Part shown: piece after piece, positions 1 to 6,108 of the stretch
Layout: each line of letters begins with the position of its first letter
How positions within the stretch are numbered: the first letter of the stretch is position 1
Assembly (NCBI RefSeq): GCF_003671715.1
Contig: NZ_RAIF01000031.1
Location: forward strand, 1,030,763 to 1,068,749
From: Streptomyces sp. E2N166
GTDB taxonomy: Bacteria > Actinomycetota > Actinomycetes > Streptomycetales > Streptomycetaceae
Length of the DNA stretch: 37,987 bases
Reading direction: 5' to 3'
The notes under the pieces: generated by a model
The model's database searches: none
What the model was told of the DNA's origin: nothing
The model's input: the letters and a program-made list of their open reading frames with translations, nothing else
Position numbers and translations under genes: made by a program

Positions 1-1515
1 GCCGCCGAGGCGCGCCAGGGGCTCATGCGGGACGTCGACCACGCCCGCCTGACCCGCGCCTGGCAGGGCGTCCGCAACGGCCGGCACAGCCTCGCCACCT
101 TCACCGGCGCGGTGCTCAGCCACGGCGCCGGCGCCTGCCCGCACCCGTCCGGCGCTCGCGATCTGCCCGCCCGGCAGGCCCGGCACGACCTGGTCACCGG
201 GCAGGTGCGGATCGGCACGGCCGCCGACGACGCCCGCAACCCCTACGCCTACCGCGGCACCGGTCTCGCCCTCGGCCCCGACCTGCTCGGCACCTCCCTG
301 CTCGCCGTCGGCCCGGCGGGCTCCGGCAAGACCGGCAGCGTCGTGCGGCCGCTCACCGAGTCGCTGTGCCTGCACGCGCTCGCCGGACGGGCCGCGGTCG
401 TCGTGGTCGGCGCCGCGGGCGCGGACCTCGGCCCGGCCGACGCCTACGACGTCGTCGTACGGATCGGAAACCCGGACTCCGTCCACGACCTCGACCTGTA
501 CGGCGGCACCACCGACCCGGACGAGGCCGCGGTCGTGCTCGCCGAAGCCCTGGCCGGAGACCTCACCGAACCCCACCCGGGCAGCGACACCCGCCGCTCC
601 ACCACCGTCCTCGCCCAGCTCCTCGGCCCCTTCCGCGCGGTGCACGGACGCTTCCCCGGCGTACCGGAGCTGCGGCAACTGCTCGACGGAACGCCCGGAC
701 CGCTGGCCGAACTGCGCGAGGGGCTGCGGGCGGCCGGGCAGGAGTCGCTGCTGCGCGAGCTGGACGCCCGCGAGCGGCAGATGGGCCACCCCGGGGACGT
801 GGGCGGCGTGCTGGCCGACCGGGTGGCACTGCTGGACCGGCCCGCCTTCGCCTCCTTCTTCGACACCTCGGGGCAGTCCCGGCCGTTCTCGCTCAAGGCC
901 CTCGACCACCCGGTGAGGGTCCGCGTCGACCTGCCCCAACGCGGCCACGCCGACGCCTCGCGGATGCTGGCCCGGCTGATCCTCGCCCAGTTCACGGCGA
1001 GCGTGTCGGTGCGGGAGGACCGGTCGCTGTTCGCCTGCCTGGTGCTGGACGACGCGAGCGGCGTGGTCACGCCGGAGGCGGTACGGGGCGTGCAGCGGCT
1101 GCGCTCCGCGGGCGCCGGGGTCGTACTGACCCTGCGCACCCTGGACGACGTACCGCGCCCGTTGCGCGGGCCGCTGCTCGGGTCCATCGGCTGCCGGATG
1201 GCGCTGTCCGGGCTCACTCCCTGGGACGGTCAGGACTTCGCCGAGGTGTGGGGCAAGGAGTGGACCGAGGCCCGGGACGTCACCGACCGGCAGATCATCG
1301 CGGAGACCCCCGCGGGCAAGGCCGTCCACATGGTGCGCCGGGTGATCACCGGGAAGGCGCCCACCGCGCGGGCGGTGACCGTGCGGCAGGTCGAACGCGA
1401 GCGCTGGTCGGCTTCCGAGCTGGCGCACGCCGTGCCCGCCGGGCACGCGGTGCTGTCGCTGACCACGGTCAAGGGCGAGCACGCGCCGCCGCTCCTGGTG
1501 GACCTGCGCGGGTGA
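1..1515 (+). CDS. P-loop ATPase, TraG/FtsK-like (5' end outside window)
   Basis: The reading frame is open from base 1, so the gene probably begins upstream; an internal ATG lies at base 25. At least 504 residues are visible. A Walker A motif, GPAGSGKT, is encoded near bases 310-335, preceded by the LLAV strand typical of a P-loop NTPase. A hydrophobic strand ending in acidic residues (FACLVLDDASG, about bases 1030-1065) is the probable Walker B. The conserved-looking C-terminus ends LLVDLRG. No transmembrane segment is seen in the visible part. The layout resembles the TraG/VirD4 or FtsK type of DNA-motor ATPase, often annotated in Streptomyces only as ATP/GTP-binding protein. Nothing nearby suggests conjugation, so the role is unknown. 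A PucR-type regulator follows 172 bp downstream on the same strand. Confidence 0.75.
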   Translation, partial: AAEARQGLMRDVDHARLTRAWQGVRNGRHSLATFTGAVLSHGAGACPHPSGARDLPARQARHDLVTGQVRIGTAADDARNPYAYRGTGLALGPDLLGTSLLAVGPAGSGKTGSVVRPLTESLCLHALAGRAAVVVVGAAGADLGPADAYDVVVRIGNPDSVHDLDLYGGTTDPDEAAVVLAEALAGDLTEPHPGSDTRRSTTVLAQLLGPFRAVHGRFPGVPELRQLLDGTPGPLAELREGLRAAGQESLLRELDARERQMGHPGDVGGVLADRVALLDRPAFASFFDTSGQSRPFSLKALDHPVRVRVDLPQRGHADASRMLARLILAQFTASVSVREDRSLFACLVLDDASGVVTPEAVRGVQRLRSAGAGVVLTLRTLDDVPRPLRGPLLGSIGCRMALSGLTPWDGQDFAEVWGKEWTEARDVTDRQIIAETPAGKAVHMVRRVITGKAPTARAVTVRQVERERWSASELAHAVPAGHAVLSLTTVKGEHAPPLLVDLRG

Positions 1516-1687
1516 CCTGTCCGGGGCGGGCGCCCGGGGACCGTACAGTGAGGCAGAATCGACACAGGTCGTTCATACGCGGCGGCCAAAAGATCACGGC
1601 TGCCTCACAGAGCGGACACCTGACACCTCGCACGGCAGACACCCGACGTCTCGCACCACTGACGCAGATCCGAAGGCCCAGGCCCCC
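1516..1687. other. intergenic region before the PucR regulator
   Basis: These 172 bp hold no gene. An imperfect GC-rich palindrome around 1518-1542, centred on GGGCGCCC, could end transcription of the upstream ATPase gene. A TACAGT hexamer at 1542-1547 fits the TAnnnT form of a -10 element but has no convincing -35 partner. A GAAGG stretch about 10 nt before the ATG at 1688 is the likely ribosome binding site. Confidence 0.3.
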
Positions 1688-3370
1688 ATGCCCCCCACGC
1701 TCGCCTCCCTCGTCCACCACTCCGCGCTCAAACTGACCGTGCGCGCGGGCGAGGACCGCCTCGACGTGCCGGTGCGCTGGGCACACGTCAGCGAGCTCGC
1801 CGACCCCGTGCCGTACATGGAGGGCGGGGAACTACTGCTGTTCACGGCGCTCAAATTGGACGCCGCCGACCCCGAGGCGATGCACCGGTACGTGAAGCGG
1901 CTCGCGGGCGCCGGGGTGGTGGGACTCGGGTTCGCCGTCGGGGTCAACTACGACGACATCCCCGAGGCGCTGGTCGAAGCGGCCCGGCAGGAGGGACTGC
2001 CGCTGCTGGAGGTGCCGCGCCGCACCCCCTTCCTCGCCATCAGCAAGGCCGTGTCCGCCGCGATCGCCGCCGACCAGTACCGCGCGGTCACCGCGGGGTT
2101 CGCCGCCCAGCGCGAGCTGACCAAGCGGGCCCTGACCGACGGACCGGAAGGGCTGCTGGCCGCGCTCGCCGCGCAGGTCGACGGCTGGGCGGCGCTGTAC
2201 GACGCCTCGGGCGCCGTCGTCGCCGCCGCACCGGAGTGGGCGGGCCGTAGGGCCGCGCGGCTCACGGCGGACGTGGAGCGGCTGCGCGAGCGCCCCGCGC
2301 CGGCCTCCTCCGTCGTCGGCGGAGCCGAGCACCCGGAGCACCCCGAGAACGCCGACCGCGTCGAACTCCACTCCCTCGGCACCTCCCGCAGGCCCCGCTC
2401 CGCGCTCGCCGTCGGTACCGCCGCCGCCCTCGGCACCGCCGAGCGGTACGCCGTCCACTCCGCCATCGCCCTGCTGACGCTCACCACGGAACGCTCGCGC
2501 TCCCTGCACGAGGCCGGTCTGCGCATCGACGCCGCCGTACTGCGCATGCTGCTGGCCGGCGAACCGGACCACGCGCGCACGGTCGCCGGGGGCCTGTACG
2601 GCGGCCTGCTGGACGCGCCCTTCCGGATGATCGTCGCCGAGTCGGCGTCGGCGTCCGCCGCGCGGGCGCACAACGGGCCGCACGCGCGCGTGCCCGGTGC
2701 CAAGACCAGGCCCTCCGCCGCCGCGCTGGCCGCCGTCGACACCGACGGCGACCCGCTCGGCGCGCTCGCCGAGGTCGTCGAGTCCGCGGCGGCCCGGTCC
2801 GGTGAGGCGGTGCTGGTCGTCCCCGAGGGCGAGCGGCTGGTGGTGCTGGCCACGGACGGCGGCGCGGCGGTCGCCGCCTGCGTCGAGTACGCCTCGGCGC
2901 TGGAGAACGGCCGCCCGGCTCCGGAGCCGACGGCGGGCGGCGACGAGAGCCTGGTCATCGGCCTCTCGGCGCCCTCCGGGCCCATCGCCGCCTCCGCCGC
3001 CTACAAGCAGGCCGAGCAGGCCCTGTCGGTGGCCCGACGGCGCGGACGCGTCTGCGTGGAGCACGAGCACCTGGCGGCCGGGTCGGTCCTTCCCCTCCTC
3101 GCCGACGACGCGGTGCGCGCCTTCGCCGACGGCCTGCTGCGGGCGCTGCGCGACCACGACGCCACCGGCCGGGGCGACCTGGTGGCCTCCCTTCGCGCCT
3201 GGCTCTCCCGCCACGGCCAGTGGGACGCGGCGGCGGCCGAACTCGGCGTCCACCGACACACGCTCCGCTACCGCATGCGGCGGGTGGAGGAGATCCTGGG
3301 CCGCTCCCTGGACGACCCGGACGTACGGATGGAGCTGTGGCTGGCTCTGAAGGCGACGTCGACCGAGTAG
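1688..3370 (+). CDS. PucR-family transcriptional regulator
   Basis: The protein has 560 residues. The N-terminal PucR domain (about residues 1-130) contains the characteristic run from TLASLVHHSALKLTV to WAHVSELADP and EGGELLLFT. A middle region (about 150-480) looks like the CdaR/GGDEF-like sensor of this family, with low-complexity Ala/Glu linkers. The C-terminus (about 500-555) is the PucR helix-turn-helix: LSRHGQWDAAAAELGVHRHT followed by LRYRMRRVEEILGR. Family members are cytoplasmic activators of purine, amino-acid or GABA catabolism. The next gene on the same strand is an aldehyde dehydrogenase, which would suit a catabolic target, but a 352-bp gap with a dispersed element and hairpin separates them, so they are probably separate transcripts. 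The start at 1688 places the PucR domain at the expected N-terminal position. Confidence 0.9.
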   Translation: MPPTLASLVHHSALKLTVRAGEDRLDVPVRWAHVSELADPVPYMEGGELLLFTALKLDAADPEAMHRYVKRLAGAGVVGLGFAVGVNYDDIPEALVEAARQEGLPLLEVPRRTPFLAISKAVSAAIAADQYRAVTAGFAAQRELTKRALTDGPEGLLAALAAQVDGWAALYDASGAVVAAAPEWAGRRAARLTADVERLRERPAPASSVVGGAEHPEHPENADRVELHSLGTSRRPRSALAVGTAAALGTAERYAVHSAIALLTLTTERSRSLHEAGLRIDAAVLRMLLAGEPDHARTVAGGLYGGLLDAPFRMIVAESASASAARAHNGPHARVPGAKTRPSAAALAAVDTDGDPLGALAEVVESAAARSGEAVLVVPEGERLVVLATDGGAAVAACVEYASALENGRPAPEPTAGGDESLVIGLSAPSGPIAASAAYKQAEQALSVARRRGRVCVEHEHLAAGSVLPLLADDAVRAFADGLLRALRDHDATGRGDLVASLRAWLSRHGQWDAAAAELGVHRHTLRYRMRRVEEILGRSLDDPDVRMELWLALKATSTE

Positions 3371-3375
3371 CCGAC

Positions 3376-3481
3376 CAGCCCGTCCGGCGTTTGAGGACGA
3401 GGCCGCCAAGGCCGATGGCGAGGTCTGGACGGGGGCTGAACGGGGTCTGGGGGCGCAGCCCCCAGGGACCGGACGGGAAGG
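3376..3481. repeat. dispersed Streptomyces intergenic element with terminator hairpin
   Basis: Just after the PucR stop codon the sequence begins CCCGTCCGGCGTTTGAGGAC and runs to GGACGGGAAGGGG. This wording is found between many genes in Streptomyces genomes (recognised from memory). It contains a perfect 7-bp stem, CTGGGGG (3447-3453) and CCCCCAG (3459-3465), with loop CGCAG. The element probably works as a terminator for the regulator gene. It also fits a mobile or recombinogenic short repeat. It has no ORF of its own. Confidence 0.7.
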
Positions 3482-3722
3482 GGCGGCGGCGGCGAAAACC
3501 CTCCACCCCCGCCCCGGCCACCATTTCGCCCCGGGCGACCCCTTCGCCCCGGTCGCCCACCCCAGCCACGCACCACGGCCCCCGCACATGGCCACAACGT
3601 CGAAGCCCCCGCCTCCACCACTACGACTCGGACAAACGCCCCTCCCCGCACCCCGCCCTACCGTGGACCCGCAACCCCCGTACACACCACCACCCCCAAC
3701 GCGGAAGGGCCGGGACTCCACA
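3482..3722. other. C-rich leader upstream of the aldehyde dehydrogenase
   Basis: About 240 bp of strongly C-rich sequence without a supported gene. The aldehyde dehydrogenase frame is open back to 3588, but that upstream part encodes a Pro-rich string (PPPPPLRLG and similar) unlike any family member, so it is treated as non-coding. A GGAAGGGCCGGGA stretch lies about 7-19 nt before the ATG at 3723. TACCGT around 3659 fits TAnnnT, but no well-spaced -35 was found. Confidence 0.4.
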
Positions 3723-5168
3723 ATGACTTCCACCCACGCCTTCTGGCTCGCCGGCCGCCAGGCCACCGGCGAGGCCACCTTCGACGTCACGTCCCCCTGG
3801 GACGGCAGCCAGGTCGGCACGGTGAGCCTGCCGACCGACGCCCAGGTCGAGGAGGCCGTGGCCGCCGCGTACGCCGTACGGGACGAGTTCGCCGCCACCC
3901 CCGCCCACACCCGCGCCGCCGCCCTGGACCACGTCAGCCGGCGCCTGGCGGAGCGCACCGAGGAGATCGCCCGCCTGATCTCCGCCGAGAACGGCAAGCC
4001 GATCAAGTGGGCCCGCGGCGAGGTCGGCCGCGCGGTGTCCGTCTTCCGCTTCGCGGCCGAGGAGGCCCGCCGCTTCAACGGCGGCGAGGCCCAGCGCCTG
4101 GACACCGACGCGGGCGGCCAGGGCCGGCTCGCCCTCACCCGCCGCTTCCCCAAGGGCGTCGTCCTCGGCATCGCGCCCTTCAACTTCCCCCTCAACCTGT
4201 GCGCCCACAAGATCGCCCCCGCGATCGCGGCCGGCGCGCCGATCATCCTGAAGCCGGCGCCCGCCACCCCCCTCTCCGGCCTGATCCTCGGCGACCTGCT
4301 CGCCGAGACCGAGCTGCCCGCCGGCTCCTGGAGCATCCTTCCGGTGCCCAACGACAAGATGCCCGCCCTCGTCCAGGACGAGCGGCTGCCGGTCATCTCC
4401 TTCACCGGCTCCGAGACGGTCGGCTACGCGATCATGGACTCGGTCCCGCGCAAGCACTGCACCCTGGAGTTGGGCGGCAACGGCGCGGCCGTCGTGCTCG
4501 GCGACTGGGCGAGCGACGAGGACCTGGACTGGGCCGCGACCCGCATCGCGACCTTCTCCAACTACCAGGGCGGCCAGTCCTGCATCTCCGTGCAGCGCGT
4601 GATCGCCGACGCCGCCGTGTACGACCGCCTGCTGCCGCGCGTCGTCGCCGCCGTCGAGGCCCAGGTCACCGGCGACCCGAACGACGACGCCACGGACGTC
4701 GGCCCGCTGGTCAGCGAGGCCGCCGCCGAGCGCGTCGAGGCGTGGGTCCAGGAGGCCGTCGAGGCCGGCGCCACCCTCCACACCGGCGGCAAGCGCGACG
4801 GCGCGTCCTACGCCCCGACCGTCCTCACCGACCTGCCGGCCGACACCACCCTCGCCTGCGAGGAGGTCTTCGGCCCCGTCCTCAGCGTGCAGAAGGTGAA
4901 CGGCGAGGCGGAGGCGTTCGCCGCTGTCAACGACTCCAAGTACGGCCTGCAGGCAGGCGTGTTCACCCACGACCTCCAGACCGCCTTCCGTGCCCACCGC
5001 GCCCTCGAGGTCGGCGGCGTCGTCGTCGGCGACGTCCCCTCCTACCGAGCCGACCAGATGCCGTACGGCGGTGCCAAGCAGTCCGGCGTCGGCCGCGAGG
5101 GCGTCAGGTACGCGATGGACGACTACACCTACGAGCGGGTGCTGGTCCTGACGGGGCTCGCGCTCTGA
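3723..5168 (+). CDS. NAD(P)-dependent aldehyde dehydrogenase
   Basis: The product has 481 residues, the usual length for the soluble aldehyde dehydrogenase superfamily. The catalytic Cys is C287 in GGQSCISVQRV and the general-base Glu is E249 in LELGGNGA. The cofactor segment has PFNFPLN and ILKPAPATPLSG, and the C-terminal motif is PYGGAKQSGVGREG. It oxidises an aldehyde to a carboxylate in the cytoplasm; the substrate cannot be read from sequence. Residues around the active site resemble the succinate-semialdehyde/glyceraldehyde-3-phosphate (GapN-like) groups only loosely. The start at ATG 3723 was chosen because the preceding in-frame 45 codons are Pro-rich and lack homology-like sequence, and a purine-rich site precedes this ATG. 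A perfect 17-bp hairpin follows the stop codon. Confidence 0.9.
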   Translation: MTSTHAFWLAGRQATGEATFDVTSPWDGSQVGTVSLPTDAQVEEAVAAAYAVRDEFAATPAHTRAAALDHVSRRLAERTEEIARLISAENGKPIKWARGEVGRAVSVFRFAAEEARRFNGGEAQRLDTDAGGQGRLALTRRFPKGVVLGIAPFNFPLNLCAHKIAPAIAAGAPIILKPAPATPLSGLILGDLLAETELPAGSWSILPVPNDKMPALVQDERLPVISFTGSETVGYAIMDSVPRKHCTLELGGNGAAVVLGDWASDEDLDWAATRIATFSNYQGGQSCISVQRVIADAAVYDRLLPRVVAAVEAQVTGDPNDDATDVGPLVSEAAAERVEAWVQEAVEAGATLHTGGKRDGASYAPTVLTDLPADTTLACEEVFGPVLSVQKVNGEAEAFAAVNDSKYGLQAGVFTHDLQTAFRAHRALEVGGVVVGDVPSYRADQMPYGGAKQSGVGREGVRYAMDDYTYERVLVLTGLAL

Positions 5169-5188
5169 CCGGAGCCACACCGTAGAAG

Positions 5189-5231
5189 GCCGACGGCCCG
5201 AACCCACTGTGCGGGGGTTCGGGCCGTCGGC
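5189..5231 (+). terminator. strong hairpin after the aldehyde dehydrogenase gene
   Basis: Two perfect 17-base arms, GCCGACGGCCCGAACCC (5189-5205) and its complement (5215-5231), flank a 9-base loop. The hairpin starts 21 bp after the stop codon. There is no T-run, as is usual for Streptomyces terminators. Confidence 0.85.
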
Positions 5232-5269
5232 GCGTACCGGCGCGCCGACCGCCGTCGCCACCGGCATGG

Positions 5270-5553
5270 CCCTCCCCGCACCGGATTCGCGCCGTCCTCG
5301 CCGCGGCCGGGTTCTCCGGCGTGGCCGTCGACCGGGTGGAGGCGTACGGGACACGGGGGCGCGGAGCCGACGACGCGGCGGAGTTCCTGCTGAACACCGG
5401 GCCCGGCCGGCATTTCCTGAGCCAGGTCGGCACACCCGGGCAGGCCCGCGCCCGCCACGCGCTCACCGGCCATCTGCGCGGCCACGAGGCGGCCGACGGC
5501 ACGGTCCGGCCGCGCGGTACGTCCTGGCTGGTCACGGTGGACCGCCCGACAGC
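5270..5553 (+). pseudogene. C-terminal remnant of a class I methyltransferase
   Basis: In the frame of base 5282 the translation reads RIRAVLAAAGFSGVAVDRVE, then DDAAEFLLNTGPGRHFL, and ends RGTSWLVTVDRP. This matches the pattern of the C-terminal third of SAM-dependent methyltransferases of the UbiE/Methyltransf_11 type found in Streptomyces. Upstream, the frame turns into unrelated sequence and meets the terminator hairpin at 5231; no SAM-binding Gly-rich motif is present. No start codon or ribosome site fits, and the frame runs on without a stop into the antisense glycosyltransferase remnant. Read as a decayed gene with its N-terminal two thirds lost. Family assignment is by eye. Confidence 0.6.
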
Positions 5554-6008
5554 CACCGCCCAGGAGCCGGGGGCGGTCCCCACCGGCCGGCGAGCAGGTC
5601 CCGCAGCGTCGCGAAGGCTGGTCCCAGGTCCATTCCGTACGCACCCAGTGCCGTCCTTTCCCGCCCATCTCACGGGCGGGCCCGGGGTTGCGCAGGAACC
5701 TGACCAGGCGGTCCGCCGTCCCCGCCACCGAGCGGCCGTCGACGACGTGCCCCGTCTCGCCGTCGCGTACGGCATCCGGTGCGCCGCCCGAGTCGCCCGC
5801 CAGGACCGGGAGCCCGGACGCGGCGGCCTCCAGGTAGACGATGCCCGGGCCCTCGACCTCCAGGCCGCGCCTGCGCGTACGCCAGGGCATCGCGAACGCG
5901 TCGGCTGCGGCGTGGAAGGGTGGGAGCGCGTCGTGGGGGTGGCCACCGGCGAAGACGACCGAGTCCAGTACCCCCTCGGCCAATTCCCAGGCCGTGATCG
6001 CCGCCTAC
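5532..6008 (-). pseudogene. truncated and frameshifted GT4-type glycosyltransferase remnant
   Basis: On the minus strand the frame from about 6008 reads VLDSVVFAGGHPHDALPPFH, then AADAFAMPWRTR, EGPGIVYLEAAASGLPVLAG and DAVRDGETGHVV. This is the C-terminal Rossmann half of a family 4 glycosyltransferase of the PimB/mannosyltransferase kind, including the E-x7-E donor-sugar motif. An in-frame TAG lies just upstream, so the whole acceptor-binding N-terminal half is missing. Near 5610 the expected tail (AFATLRDLLAG) continues in a different frame and reaches a TGA at 5532-5534, which shows a frameshift. Two independent lesions make a working protein unlikely. The 3' end overlaps the methyltransferase remnant tail to tail by about 20 bp. 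Confidence 0.75.
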
Positions 6009-6041
6009 GGGCCGGGTCGGGTCCGGGCGGGTGGCGAGTCG

Positions 6042-6081
6042 GGGGCCCGGCGCCGGTAGACGCTCGCCGGTGCCGGGCCCC
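6042..6081 (-). terminator. hairpin downstream of the GH3 gene
   Basis: Arms GGGGCCCGGCGCCGG (6042-6056) and CCGGTGCCGGGCCCC (6067-6081) pair over 15 positions with one mismatch, around a 10-base loop. It lies 27 bp beyond the GH3 stop codon and marks the right edge of the pseudogene zone. Confidence 0.75.
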
Positions 6082-6108
6082 GTCCTCGTGCCGGCTTCCT
6101 CCGGACCC

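Noticed and set aside
3588..3722. N-terminal 45-residue extension of the aldehyde dehydrogenase
   Set aside because: Pro-rich sequence without family similarity; the ATG at 3723 has a better ribosome site and gives a normal length.
1832..4405. 857-codon open frame on the minus strand
   Set aside because: It runs antisense to the PucR regulator and into the aldehyde dehydrogenase, both with clear motifs; its translation is Gly/Arg/Val-rich with no recognisable domain. A GC-bias shadow.
5129..5983. 284-codon minus-strand frame as an intact glycosyltransferase
   Set aside because: It lacks the N-terminal half and the conserved tail continues in another frame, so it cannot encode a complete enzyme.
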